NCBI GenBank assembly: GCA_018380885.1
Contig: JAGZSY010000030.1
Location: 27,666-91,665, forward strand
Origin: Enterocloster asparagiformis
Lineage (GTDB): Bacteria; Bacillota; Clostridia; Lachnospirales; Lachnospiraceae
DNA: 64,000 nt
Direction of reading: 5' to 3'
Shown: piece after piece, positions 41,876-52,202 of the stretch
How the letters are laid out: each line of letters begins with the position of its first letter
How positions within the stretch are numbered: the stretch's first letter is position 1
Translations under genes and position numbers: made by a program
The notes under the pieces: model-generated
The model's database searches: none
What the model was told of the DNA's origin: nothing
The model's input: only the letters and a program-made list of their open reading frames with translations

Positions 41876-42973
41876 ATGAAAAAGAGATTTGTGTCAATCA
41901 CTCTGGCCACAGCTATGCTGATGTCCCTGACCGCCTGCGGAGGCGGGAAATCCAGCACCCCAGCAGCACCCGCTTCTTCAAAAAGCGAGGAGACGGCAGC
42001 CGCGGCCGAGGGGGCGGCCGGTTCTTCGGAAGAGGCCAAGGATTACAAAGGCACCGTGATGCTCTACTCCTCCACGGACGAGGGCGTCATCATCGCGTTA
42101 AAGGAAGCCTTTGAAAAGAAGTACCCCAATGTGAAGCTGGACTATTACGCGGCGACCTCGGGCAAGTGCGTGACAAAGCTTGCCACGGAGTTCCAGTCCG
42201 GCACCGTCGCCTGCGATCTGGCATGGCTGGCGGACCCCTCCGCCATGATCAACCTGAAGGACGATGGGAACTTAAACGCCTACCAGTCCCCCTACGCGGC
42301 GCAGGTCAACGACAAATTTAAGGACCCGGACGGCTATTACTGCGGCGCCCGCCTGCTTCTGATGGGCATCACCTACAGCACCATGACCTGCTCCGACGAG
42401 GAGGCGCCCACCAATTACGACGGCATTTTGAGCGATACCTTCCAGAATCAGATCGTCATGACCGATCCCACCGGCTCCGGCTCCACCAAAGCCCTGGTCT
42501 ACGCCATGACAAAGGATGAAAAGTATGGCTGGGAGTATTTTGAGAAGCTGAAGGAACTGGGCGTTGAGCTCCAGTCCAGCTCCGGCTCCACCAACAACGG
42601 CATCGCGTCCGGAGCCTACAAGCTGGGCTTCGGCGTAGACTACAACACCAAAAACCTGATGGCGGACGGTTCCCCCCTGGGTTGGCACGACACCAGCGAT
42701 ATCGTGGCGGTTCCCTGCCCCATCGGCATCCCCAAGGGCGCTCCCAACGAGGAGCTGGCGCAGCTGCTCTATGATTTCATCCTGGACCCGGAAGGCGGCC
42801 AGTCCATTCTGACCCAGTACAACATCACCCCCATCGTGGACGGCGTCGCGCTGCCCGACGGTATGATGAAGGCTTCCGACATCGCCAACCTGGCTCTGCC
42901 CATTGACTGGGAGGACCTGGCCGTGGTCAGCAACGAGCTGCTGGACCGGTTTGACGCGATCTTTAAGAACTAA
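41876..42973 (+). CDS. ABC transporter substrate-binding lipoprotein (FbpA/AfuA-like)
   Basis: 365 residues. Lipoprotein signal with lipobox LMSLTACGGG (Cys ~21), an Ser/Ala/Glu linker to ~55, then the binding fold: GTVMLYSSTDEGVIIALKEA opening is typical of the iron(III)/sugar-phosphate/phosphonate binding class, and GYYCGARLLLMGITYS and MTDPTGSGSTKALVYAM are its usual mid-domain motifs. The C-terminal Tyr pair of iron binders is not obvious, so a phosphorylated organic ligand is as likely as iron. Ribosome site gaaag-gga before ATG 41876. First gene of the operon controlled by the divergent sensor regulator. Confidence 0.88.
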   Translation: MKKRFVSITLATAMLMSLTACGGGKSSTPAAPASSKSEETAAAAEGAAGSSEEAKDYKGTVMLYSSTDEGVIIALKEAFEKKYPNVKLDYYAATSGKCVTKLATEFQSGTVACDLAWLADPSAMINLKDDGNLNAYQSPYAAQVNDKFKDPDGYYCGARLLLMGITYSTMTCSDEEAPTNYDGILSDTFQNQIVMTDPTGSGSTKALVYAMTKDEKYGWEYFEKLKELGVELQSSSGSTNNGIASGAYKLGFGVDYNTKNLMADGSPLGWHDTSDIVAVPCPIGIPKGAPNEELAQLLYDFILDPEGGQSILTQYNITPIVDGVALPDGMMKASDIANLALPIDWEDLAVVSNELLDRFDAIFKN

Positions 42974-42990
42974 GCGCCTCTTAAAAACGT

Positions 42991-43029
42991 AAGGCGCGCG
43001 GCGGATATGTTGCCGCGGCCGCGCGCCTT
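42991..43029 (+). promoter_or_regulatory. Intercistronic hairpin after the binding-protein gene
   Basis: aaggcgcgcggc pairs with gccgcgcgcctt, with an inner pairing in the loop; weak T's follow. Such structures protect the upstream message or attenuate the transporter genes so that binding protein is in excess. Confidence 0.6.
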
Positions 43030-43059
43030 TCCAATATTGACTGAAAGGGGAATCATACA

Positions 43060-44138
<1,079 letters not shown>

Positions 44139-44142
<4 letters not shown>

Positions 44143-45869
44143 GCATGTTCAAGCGGAAGATAAACAGCGACCTGGAACGGCTGGAAGGCGGCAAGCGCCT
44201 GAGCCTGGACCGGTTCATGACGGTGCTGTGCTATCTGATCCTGATAACGGTGGTCATCCTGCCTGTCTTTATGATCATCTACTACGCCTTCTGGGACGGC
44301 ACGAAGATCGATTTTCAGATGTTCTTCAACGTCCTCATGCAGAAGGAAAACCTGGCCGCCATGCGCAATACTCTGATCATCGCCGTGTTTTCCACTCTGC
44401 TGGCCACAGCGGTAGGGGTGTTCTTCGCCTGGCTTTTAGGCCGCAGCGATATCCCGCTCAAAGGCGTGATGAAGTTTTTGTTCTCAATCCCGTTTATGAT
44501 CCCGCCGTTTCTGGCGGCGATGGCCTGGGACATGATGTTCTCCGGCCGCGGCGGATATGTGAACCGCTGGCTCATGTCAATGTTCAATTTAAGCAACGCG
44601 CCCTTTAACATCAACAGCGTGGCTGGCATCATCGTCATTGAGGTGGTGTACTACTTTCCATTTGTGTATATGCAGGTGGTCAGCGCCCTGGAGCGCATGG
44701 ACCCGACCCTGGAGGAAAGCGCCCGCATCGCAGGCGCAAAGCAGCTCTACGTGATCCGCAAAATCACGCTGCCGCTGACCATACCGGCCATCTCCTCCGG
44801 CGTGCTGCTGGTGCTCATCACGTCCCTCTCCAACTACGGAATCCCCGCCATGCTGGGCTTCTCCCAGAATATTTTCACGCTGCCGACTATGATTGTGGAA
44901 AAGATGAACCGGGCAGGCGGCAGCTTTGAAGGCATAAGGCAGGCCACCGCGCTGTCCATAGTCCTGGTGGTGGTGGTGTCAATCGCCCTTCTGGTGCAGC
45001 GCAAGCTGCTCTCCGTGGGCCGCTACGACATCATCAAGGGCAAGAGCATGCGCCCGGCCCTGATCAAGCTGCGCTCCGCCAAGTATCCGCTGCTGGTGTT
45101 CTCCCTGCTGTTTTTGATCCTGGTGGTGCTGGCGCCTCTTGCCATGATCGTGCTGGTCAGCTTTATCAAGGCTTACGGATTGAATTTCACCTTTGAAAAC
45201 TTTACGCTGGCCAACTACCACCGCATCCTGGTGGGCAACAAGATGGTGACGGACTCCGTGGGCAACAGCTTGTTCTTGGGATTCTCCGCCGGTATCATCT
45301 GCCTGTTCCTGGGCACTATGCTGGCCTACGTGATCTACAAAATCCGCCCCAAGGGCAAGGGCATCCTGGAGCTGCTGGCGGTTCTGCCGTACTCCCTGCC
45401 CGGCACGGTGCTGGCAATCGGCTGTATCCTGGCCTGGAGCGGAGCGTTTATGGGCATCACGCTCTACAACACCATCTGGATCATCCTGGTGGCCTACGTG
45501 GCGCGTTACCTCACCTACACGCTAAAATCCAGCTCCGCGGCGCTGCAGCAGGTACATATCTCCCTGGAGGAAGCTTCCAGAGCCTGCGGCGCTTCCCACC
45601 TGGAATCCCTGCGGGATATCACGCTGCCCTTAATCAAGCCCGCGATGGTTTCCGGTTTCTTCCTGGTGTTCCTGCCCGCGATGCGCGAGCTGACCACCTC
45701 CGTGCTGCTCTACGGGCCTAACAGCCGGACGCTGGGCGTGGCGATCTATCAGCTGCGCATCAACGGCCAGATCGCGCCTGCGGCCGCGCTGTCCGTGATC
45801 ACCATTCTTCTGATTATTATCTGTAACAACGTCGTCAAACACATTACAAAGGACAGAAAGGGGAGCTGA
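44139..45869 (+). CDS. Fused ABC transporter permease (FbpB/AfuB-like)
   Basis: 576 residues with two homologous permease halves, about 12 membrane helices. Each half has an EAA loop: LEESARIAGAKQLYVIRKIT (about residue 195) and LEEASRACGASHLESLRDIT (about residue 475). One polypeptide therefore forms the whole membrane channel, as in FbpB. Overlaps ATPase 1 upstream (4 bases) and is 3 bases from ATPase 2 downstream. Confidence 0.92.
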
Positions 45870-45872
45870 GCC

Positions 45873-46976
45873 ATGGACCAAATCGTACTGGACAATGTCA
45901 CCAAGACATTTACCACCAAGGCGCTGGGCACGGTCACAGCCGTCGACAGCTTCAATCTGACCGTTAAGCAGGGCGAGTGCTTCTCCTTTTTGGGCCCGTC
46001 CGGCTGCGGCAAAACCACCACGCTGCGCATGATCGCCGGCTTCGAGGACCTGTCCTCCGGCTCCATCTATCTGGGGGGCAAGGCCGTGTCCGTCAAGGAC
46101 AAAAATATCTACGTGCCGCCGGAGGACCGGGGGCTGGGCATGGTGTTCCAGGCCTTTGCCGTTTGGCCGCACATGACCATTTTCGACAACGTCGCGTTCC
46201 CGCTGAAGGTGCAGAGGCGGCCGGAGGCGGAAATCCGCCAGCGCGTTTCCCTGGCCCTGAAGCATTGCAGCCTGGACGGAATGGAGAAGGTGTTCCCTTC
46301 CGATCTGTCCGGCGGCCAGCAGCAGCGCATCGCGCTGGCCCGGGCGATTGTGGTGAATCCCAAGGTCATGCTGCTGGACGAGCCGCTGTCGAATCTGGAC
46401 CCGCAGCTGCGGGAGACCATGCGCTTTGAGATCAAAAAGCTGCAAAAGGAGTTTGGCTTTACGATTATTTTCGTCACCCACGACCAGTCCGAGGCCATGG
46501 CTCTCTCCGACCGAATGCTGGTGATGGATATGGGCAACATCCAGCAGATCGGAACGCCGCTGGAGCTTTACAACAATCCCAACAGCCGGTTTGTGCACAG
46601 CTTCCTGGGCCAATCCAATTTCACCCATGTTACGGTCAGGGGCGGCAGGGCCTACTGCAAGGGAGGCGGTTCCCAGGTGGTGGGAAACGCCCCCTCCGGC
46701 ACAAAGGACGGGGAGCTGCTTATGGCGACCCGCCCCAATACCATCGACATCAGCCGCACGGAGGGATTTCGCACCAAGATCATCAAACGCGTGTTCCGCA
46801 CCGATTTCGTTGAATATCTGGTGGCAGTGGGCGATGACGTGCTTCGCGTTCAGACGCCGCACCGCAATCTGTTCAGCGAGGGCGAGGAATGCTTCCTGCG
46901 CTTCCCGAGCATCATGTGGTATCCCGCGGAGGACGGCGCAACCGAGCAGGAGCGCGCAAAGCGCATGGTGGTTTAG
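45873..46976 (+). CDS. ABC transporter ATP-binding protein 2 (FbpC/PotA-like)
   Basis: 367 residues. Walker A LGPSGCGKTTTLRM, Q-loop VFQAFAVWPHMT, signature DLSGGQQQRIALARA, Walker B VMLLDEPLSNLD, switch His in FVTHDQSEAM, and a C-terminal TOBE-like domain. It differs clearly from ATPase 1, so it is not a recent duplicate. Ribosome site aaaggggag before ATG. Because the permease has two different EAA loops, the two ATPases could form a heterodimer, one per loop; this is inference. Confidence 0.93.
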   Translation: MDQIVLDNVTKTFTTKALGTVTAVDSFNLTVKQGECFSFLGPSGCGKTTTLRMIAGFEDLSSGSIYLGGKAVSVKDKNIYVPPEDRGLGMVFQAFAVWPHMTIFDNVAFPLKVQRRPEAEIRQRVSLALKHCSLDGMEKVFPSDLSGGQQQRIALARAIVVNPKVMLLDEPLSNLDPQLRETMRFEIKKLQKEFGFTIIFVTHDQSEAMALSDRMLVMDMGNIQQIGTPLELYNNPNSRFVHSFLGQSNFTHVTVRGGRAYCKGGGSQVVGNAPSGTKDGELLMATRPNTIDISRTEGFRTKIIKRVFRTDFVEYLVAVGDDVLRVQTPHRNLFSEGEECFLRFPSIMWYPAEDGATEQERAKRMVV

Positions 46977-47170
46977 TTCAGATGCCGGTTATAGGGTGAT
47001 AGTTTGAAAATTTAAAATGTTGTCTCAGCGAGGGCGGGGAGGATGGTTTGCTGCCCTCGATTTTATCACTTTTCGTAATTTTTTCTGAGAAGGTGTGCAG
47101 GGAACGTTCACAGAGCGTTTTTACCTGCCAACTTCGAGACTTCATCGCTCATAATGGCCATATAAGCGCA

Positions 47171-47212
47171 AAAATGCCGAAAACCCAGGAGAACAGGGGC
47201 TTTCGGCATTTT
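47171..47212. terminator. Bidirectional intrinsic terminator
   Basis: aaaatgccgaaa pairs with tttcggcatttt; between the ABC operon and the converging MatC-like gene. 46977-47170 holds no supported gene. Confidence 0.85.
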
Positions 47213-47250
47213 ATTTTCTATATTGGCAGTAAAACCGTCTATCACAAAAT

Positions 47251-48510
47251 TTAGAAAATATTGTAAATTCCTACAAATGCGAACACCACACTGACAAGAA
47301 CGCTGACGATGGAGGTCAGGAACAGACGGACAAACAGCTTGTTGGTGTCCTGGTCGCCTTTGTCTTTGGTAAAAATGGCGTACTGAGCCATAATGCCGGC
47401 GCCTCCGGTGGATGCGGGGCTGAAGGCCGCCAGGAAGGACGTGATGGTGATGCTGGTGATAAGCGGCGCATAGCCTGCGTTGGGGAATTGTTCCAGGATA
47501 CCGGTAATGGTAGGGATCAGAGCCGGCATAACCACACCCGTGGTGGAGCTGAACCAGCTCATGACGCCGGCTGCCAGGGCCATAATGGGCCTTACTGTGG
47601 CGCTGCTCATGATGGAGGTAAGGCCGTCGACCAACAGGTCGATGCCACCCAGGGCTTTGACCACGGCCATCAGCATATTCACGCCGCAGACCAGGATAAA
47701 GGTACCCCAGGGCATGATTTTAATCGCCGCTTTGTCATTTGCCACGCCGAAGATACATAGGATGATGGCGGCAAGAGGAGCGGCCAGACCAATGTTGACG
47801 CCGAAAGCAAAGACAACGACAACCACAGCCAGGCAGGCCAGAAGGGTGAGCTTCTGGTTCCGGTCAAAGGGATGAACATCGCTCAGCATTGCCAATTGCT
47901 CCGTTCCCGGCTTGTAGAGCTTGTAGAAGAAATAAAATGCCAGAGTGATGATCAGCCATACCAGGGCACACTCACCGAACAGAGACCAGGAGAACTGCCC
48001 GGCGTAAGGTGTTTCCGCGATCAGGCCGGCTGCGATGATGCCGCCGTTGGCAATGGGCGACATACAGCCCAGATTACAGGCCAGGGTGATGATTAAACCC
48101 ATGGCGATCACGTCGATTCCAAGTTCAACAGCCAGGGCGATGCCCAGAGGAAGAATGATGGAAAAGGTGGGGATATTCCCACAGCCTGCGGCCGCCAGAA
48201 GAAAGGTCAGGGCGGCGAGGAGCAGGGGAATGCACCAGGTATTTTTGCCTACCAGGCGGAGCATTTTTTTCGCCAGCAGGTCCATGGTCCCGTTGTTGAC
48301 GGCCATGCTGAATAAAAATGCAGGGCCTACCAGCGAGATAAACAGGCTGGTGCTGAAATTGGCGATTACGGTTTTGTCCGGTATCCCGCCCAGACGGGCG
48401 ATGATCAACGCCATGCCCATGGCGAGAAAGCCCATATTCACCTTTTTCCAGAAGCCTAGAAACAGAACGGCGATGAGAAACAGCAGAGACAGTAAAGCAA
48501 GACTATTCAT
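47251..48510 (-). CDS. SLC13/MatC-like carboxylate carrier
   Basis: 419 residues from the ATG at 48510 (gggagg 7 bases before). About 11-12 membrane helices, beginning LALLSLLFLIAVLFLGFW, with paired re-entrant-like motifs: CGNIPTFSIILPLGIALA in the first half and SSTTGVVMPALIPTITGIL in the second, plus FSPASTGGAG. This is the layout of dicarboxylate carrier MatC and related ion-transporter families, so uptake of a small organic acid with H+ or Na+ is likely. Probably co-transcribed with the hydrolase gene upstream on the same strand (50-base gap). Confidence 0.8.
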   Translation of the reverse strand: MNSLALLSLLFLIAVLFLGFWKKVNMGFLAMGMALIIARLGGIPDKTVIANFSTSLFISLVGPAFLFSMAVNNGTMDLLAKKMLRLVGKNTWCIPLLLAALTFLLAAAGCGNIPTFSIILPLGIALAVELGIDVIAMGLIITLACNLGCMSPIANGGIIAAGLIAETPYAGQFSWSLFGECALVWLIITLAFYFFYKLYKPGTEQLAMLSDVHPFDRNQKLTLLACLAVVVVVFAFGVNIGLAAPLAAIILCIFGVANDKAAIKIMPWGTFILVCGVNMLMAVVKALGGIDLLVDGLTSIMSSATVRPIMALAAGVMSWFSSTTGVVMPALIPTITGILEQFPNAGYAPLITSITITSFLAAFSPASTGGAGIMAQYAIFTKDKGDQDTNKLFVRLFLTSIVSVLVSVVFAFVGIYNIF

Positions 48511-48560
48511 ACGTATACCTCCCAATTTTGCAGAGGCCGCGCAGCTGCACGGCTCCCTTT

Positions 48561-49418
48561 TTATATATCCTGACCGTCAGAAGCCAGGGCAGCGATTTTC
48601 GCGTCAAAGTCCAGAATACAGCGGTTGAATTTTTCCGCCTCTAAAAGCGGGAACAGGTGATGGTTGCATTCGGTAAATTCGTAGCAGAGCGCCAGCGGGG
48701 AATGAATCATGCGCCGGACGGCCTCATGGCCGGATTCCCATGCGTCGTGGTAAGCGGAATGGGAGACAAAGGCGGCCACCGGGATCGTCCTGTGTTCCAA
48801 CGGTGTCATATTGTCCGTAAAATAAGTATCCAGGTGGTACTCCACGCCGACCCACGGCGGAATCTGAAGCATACTCTCCTGCATATTGTCCGCATCTTCA
48901 GGCTCCAGCGGCGATCCGGCCCGGGCTTTTGCGGCGTAAGACACAGGATCATTGATGTATGGCATCATGCGCTCATACCAGCCGTCGATATTGTAATGGT
49001 TCGCCTTGTGGTGGTTCCAATCCGCATCGCTGAATGCGAACAGGGAAGCGTCCGCCAAGATCATACCCCGCAGCGCGTGCTGTTCCTGGGTGTCGGCGTA
49101 GGTGGCGGCCACAGCCCCGCCCAGGGAGTGTCCGACTAAGAGCACGTCCTCAAGTCCAAGATAATCGATCAGTTCCCGTACATCCTGGGCCATGCGGACC
49201 TGGCGGTTGCCGCCCGGCACCTTCATGGAACGTCCGTGGCCGCGCAGGTCCAGACAGATGACCTGATGCGTTTGGGCGAGTACCGGAACGCTGTGGCGCC
49301 ACATTTTCAGCGATTCTCCAAAGCCGGGGAGAAACAGGATCGGCTTTCCAAAGCCTGTCGTTTCGTAGTAGAGCCAAATACCGTCGGATGTCTTAAAAAA
49401 GTTGTTTTTCGTAGCCAA
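48561..49418 (-). CDS. Alpha/beta-fold hydrolase
   Basis: 285 residues from TTG 49418 (ggagggg 5 bases before). Oxyanion region PILFLPGFGESLKMW, nucleophile elbow VLLVGHSLGGAVAA (Ser about residue 97), and a C-terminal His in TECNHHLFPLL. Esterase, lactonase or dienelactone-hydrolase-like enzymes share this pattern. Context (carboxylate carrier, PrpF-type isomerase, LysR) suggests it works on an organic-acid ester or lactone. Substrate not known. Confidence 0.85.
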   Translation of the reverse strand: MATKNNFFKTSDGIWLYYETTGFGKPILFLPGFGESLKMWRHSVPVLAQTHQVICLDLRGHGRSMKVPGGNRQVRMAQDVRELIDYLGLEDVLLVGHSLGGAVAATYADTQEQHALRGMILADASLFAFSDADWNHHKANHYNIDGWYERMMPYINDPVSYAAKARAGSPLEPEDADNMQESMLQIPPWVGVEYHLDTYFTDNMTPLEHRTIPVAAFVSHSAYHDAWESGHEAVRRMIHSPLALCYEFTECNHHLFPLLEAEKFNRCILDFDAKIAALASDGQDI

Positions 49419-49493
49419 GTTATCCCCTCCAAAATGAATTCATATTGATGAATTGCCTGTGTAAACAAGTCGCGACTGTCTGTCTACAATTTC

Positions 49494-49564
49494 AATATAG
49501 CACGCTGCGGTTTGTGAATCCAATTCATATTTAACATAAAAACTATGAATTTAAACTATAGTTT
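49494..49564 (-). promoter_or_regulatory. Promoter and palindromic operators of the hydrolase-carrier operon
   Basis: Minus-strand TTGGAT (49518-49523) and TATATT (49494-49499) with an 18-base spacer. Just upstream are aattcata/tatgaatt arms (49522-49529 and 49544-49551) and the palindrome AAACTATAGTTT (49553-49564), similar to sites before the lysR gene. Confidence 0.5.
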
Positions 49565-49675
49565 TCCTGGCCGGACCATCAAATAAAGATCCGTGGGACC
49601 GGCCGGCGGCCGTAGAATGGCCGTTTTTACGGCTAAACTGCCTTTACATTTTATACGCCTCTTTTTATAGAAGGA

Positions 49676-49714
49676 AAGTCCCCCCTCGGCGCTTGAAACT
49701 CCGAGGGGGGACTT
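49676..49714. terminator. Intrinsic terminator of the LysR gene
   Basis: aagtcccccctcgg pairs perfectly with ccgaggggggactt (14 bp) around an 11-base loop; 5 bases past the minus-strand stop. Confidence 0.85.
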
Positions 49715-49718
49715 AAAA

Positions 49719-50633
49719 TTATGTAAAATCTTTGACGATTTTTATATATTCCTGAGCGTGATAGGGAAGGTAGCTTCCTTTGCGGTGGGCGGCCACAAAG
49801 TCTACCGTGGTGCTGGGCGATCCGACCGAGAAACAGCGGATCGGATTTGTCAGATGAATGTGTTTTAAGTGGGTTTCGCAGACAAAGGAGAGGCCGTAAT
49901 GTTTGCTGACCAGCTCCACACCTGCGCTGATATTGCGGGTTTCCAGCTTGATCTGCGGCTGCATGTGGTATTCCTTGAAAATCCGGTTCACGGTCTGGCG
50001 GGTCCGCTGGAGCGGAAGCTGCAAGATGAAAGGCTCCGAGCCGGCCAGGCTTAAGTCAAACCAGGGATAGCGGCAGTCCTCCCGGACGATGCCGCGGCTG
50101 GCCAAGGGGTGATCGTCCGGCATAATCAGGAGCATCTCCTCACGGCTGATGATCTGGCATTCGATATCCGGGCTCTTGATGGGGAGATTGAAAAAAGCCA
50201 GGTCGATCTCGCCGCTTAGGATCATGGATTCCAGTGTGCTGGAGTTGGCCTCCACGATATCGATGCGCACATTTGGGTACAGGCTGTTGAAAATGGGCAG
50301 GGTGCAGGGCAGCATATAAGTGCCGCGCATGACTGGAAACGCCACCTTCAGCACGCCGATGTTAGATTTGATAATGTCGTTCATCTCCTGGTCCAGCTCT
50401 TTTTTCAGGTTAAGGATTTCCGTGGCTTTGGCCACATACTGCTGTCCGGCGTAGGTGAGCGTGAACTTATTGCCCAGCTTTTTAAACAGCTTTTGTCCCA
50501 TCTCAGCCTCCAGCTTCTGGATAAACTTTGTCAGGGTGGGCTGGCTGACATAGAGAGACTCCGCCGCTCTGGTGACGTTCTGGTATTTTGCGACAGCAAT
50601 TATATAGGTGAGATCTTTAAAATCCACGGCCAT
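49719..50633 (-). CDS. LysR-family transcriptional regulator
   Basis: 304 residues from ATG 50633; the ribosome site gaggga is very close to it, so GTG 50627 (spacing ~7) may be the real start. Winged helix at the N-terminus (VAKYQNVTRAAESLYVSQPT, LTKFIQKLEAEMGQ), effector domain from about residue 90. It stands between the hydrolase-carrier pair and the PrpF-like gene and probably controls both, using the palindromes seen at 49522-49564 and 50665-50701. Confidence 0.92.
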   Translation of the reverse strand: MAVDFKDLTYIIAVAKYQNVTRAAESLYVSQPTLTKFIQKLEAEMGQKLFKKLGNKFTLTYAGQQYVAKATEILNLKKELDQEMNDIIKSNIGVLKVAFPVMRGTYMLPCTLPIFNSLYPNVRIDIVEANSSTLESMILSGEIDLAFFNLPIKSPDIECQIISREEMLLIMPDDHPLASRGIVREDCRYPWFDLSLAGSEPFILQLPLQRTRQTVNRIFKEYHMQPQIKLETRNISAGVELVSKHYGLSFVCETHLKHIHLTNPIRCFSVGSPSTTVDFVAAHRKGSYLPYHAQEYIKIVKDFT

Positions 50634-50664
50634 TCCCTCTATTCTTAAAATGATTTAACTATCA

Positions 50665-50701
50665 TACCATAAACTATGGTAAAAAACTATAATATTTATA
50701 G
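50665..50701. promoter_or_regulatory. Tandem palindromes upstream of the LysR gene
   Basis: TACCATA-AAC-TATGGTA (50665-50681) and CTATAA-TAT-TTATAG (50687-50701), both perfect. They share the ACTAT core with the sites at 49544-49564, and sit 32 bases from the lysR start, as expected for autoregulation. The rest of 50702-50878 shows no gene. Confidence 0.5.
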
Positions 50702-50878
50702 AAAACATGAATTAGACTTCTTTGGAGCGTGATTTTATAATAAAATCGTATCAGATGAATCGATTTCTCACAATGAAATTTAATAACCGAAGGCAGCGCA
50801 ATGATAAGGATATCAGGTCCCGGCCGGTGCTTCGACCATGTCTTTGACGCAAACAGCTTGTGATACGGGAAACAGGCA

Positions 50879-50965
50879 TTGTCAAAGATCGCCTGGGGTA
50901 CGCTGCTTCCGACCTGCGGCGGCCTGATCCTGGCGGCAGTGGGCGTTTACGGAATTATCAAATAG
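50879..50965 (+). pseudogene. C-terminal remnant of a membrane transporter
   Basis: Twenty-eight codons read as a final membrane helix: SKIAWGTLLPTCGGLILAAV then GVYGIIK and a stop at 50963-50965. The same frame upstream (FDHVFDANS, then a TGA) also looks protein-like. It ends 17 bases before the PrpF-like start. It resembles the tail of an organic-acid transporter whose body has been deleted. Confidence 0.45.
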
Positions 50966-50982
50966 AGCGGAGGAAACGGAAG

Positions 50983-52119
50983 ATGGATAAGACAAATCAG
51001 ATTCCCTGTGTTGTGATGCGCGGCGGAACCAGCAAAGGACTTTATTTCTTAAAGAGGGATCTGCCGGAGGACGAGAGGCAAAGGGATGCGCTGCTTTTGC
51101 GGATTATGGGAAGTCCCGACCCAAAGCAGATCGACGGCCTGGGAGGGGCTGCCTCCGTGACCAGCAAGGTGGCCATCGTCTCGCGGTCGGAGCGGCCGGG
51201 GATCGACGTGGATTACACATTCGCCCAGGTGTCGGTCGACAAGCCGTTAGTCAGCTACCGGGGAAATTGCGGAAATATTTCCTCCGGCGTAGGGCCCTTT
51301 GCCCTGGAAATGGGGCTGGTGAATCCACGCAAACCGCTGACCACCGTGCGGATATACAACACGAACACTGAAAAGGTCATCGAGGAGCAGGTGCAGATCG
51401 AGGACGGCCATGTGAAATACAGAGGCAGCTACGCCATTGCGGGAGTGCCCGGCACGGCGGCGCCCATTAAAATGAGCTTTCTTGAACCCATGGGTTCTGT
51501 GACCGGAAAATTGCTTCCCACGGGAAACGCCTCCGATGTGCTGGACGTCCCCGGCTTTGGCCCTGTGGAGGTTTCCATTGTGGACGCCGCCAATCCTCTG
51601 GTATTCGCGGCTGCCTGCGATCTGGGCCTTTCCGGGGCGGAGCTCCCGGGACAGATTGACGGAAACGAGGAGATTCTGGGCCGGCTGGAGGCGGTGAGAG
51701 GCGCGGCAGCTCTGAAGCTGGGCTTTGTCCAGTCGGCCGCCCGCTCCGCCTGGGACAGTCCCACCATCCCCAAGATGACCATTGTATCTGCGCCGGGAAG
51801 TTATGTGACCACCGCGGGCGCAAAGGTGGAGGGGGAGCAGATCGACCTTTTGGCGCGGATGATGTCCATGCAGAAAACGCATCCCACCTACGCCATGACC
51901 GGCGCCATGTGCACCGCGGCGGCGGCGGTGATCCCCGGTACTGTGGTCAGCCGCGTGCTGGGCCCGGATGCGAAGCCGGAGCGGCTGCGCATCGGCCATC
52001 CCGGCGGAGTGCTGGAGGCCGGAGTGGAATTTGACGTTGCGGACAATGCGGTGCATATTGTGAAAACCTCGGGTTACAGGACCGCGAACCTTCTGATGAA
52101 GGGCGTTGTATGTTGTTAA
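50983..52119 (+). CDS. PrpF-family isomerase (methylaconitate/4-oxalomesaconate tautomerase-like)
   Basis: 378 residues from ATG 50983 (ggagg 8 bases before). Family motifs: CVVMRGGTSKGLYFLKRDLP at the N-terminus, GGAASVTSKVAIVS, YRGNCGNISSGVGPFALE, and PTYAMTGAMCTAAAAVIPG with RIGHPGG near the end. PrpF and relatives move double bonds in unsaturated tricarboxylates (2-methylaconitate, methylitaconate, oxalomesaconate). The nearby carrier and hydrolase fit breakdown of such an acid. The two Cys/Lys residues at the family active site appear present. Exact substrate open. Confidence 0.88.
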   Translation: MDKTNQIPCVVMRGGTSKGLYFLKRDLPEDERQRDALLLRIMGSPDPKQIDGLGGAASVTSKVAIVSRSERPGIDVDYTFAQVSVDKPLVSYRGNCGNISSGVGPFALEMGLVNPRKPLTTVRIYNTNTEKVIEEQVQIEDGHVKYRGSYAIAGVPGTAAPIKMSFLEPMGSVTGKLLPTGNASDVLDVPGFGPVEVSIVDAANPLVFAAACDLGLSGAELPGQIDGNEEILGRLEAVRGAAALKLGFVQSAARSAWDSPTIPKMTIVSAPGSYVTTAGAKVEGEQIDLLARMMSMQKTHPTYAMTGAMCTAAAAVIPGTVVSRVLGPDAKPERLRIGHPGGVLEAGVEFDVADNAVHIVKTSGYRTANLLMKGVVCC

Positions 52120-52202
52120 AAAATTTTAAAAATTTCCGTATAGCGGACGGAAACTTAGACATACTAATCGTGTAACCAAAAAAGCTTTTTAGGAGGTAAA
52201 AC

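Noticed and set aside
45630..46862. Long open frame (410 codons) antisense to the second ATPase
   Set aside because: Rich in His, Gln, Arg and Gly without any motif, no ribosome site; it is the usual shadow of a GC-rich gene. The same applies to 8616-9809 and 60221-61429 on the minus strand.
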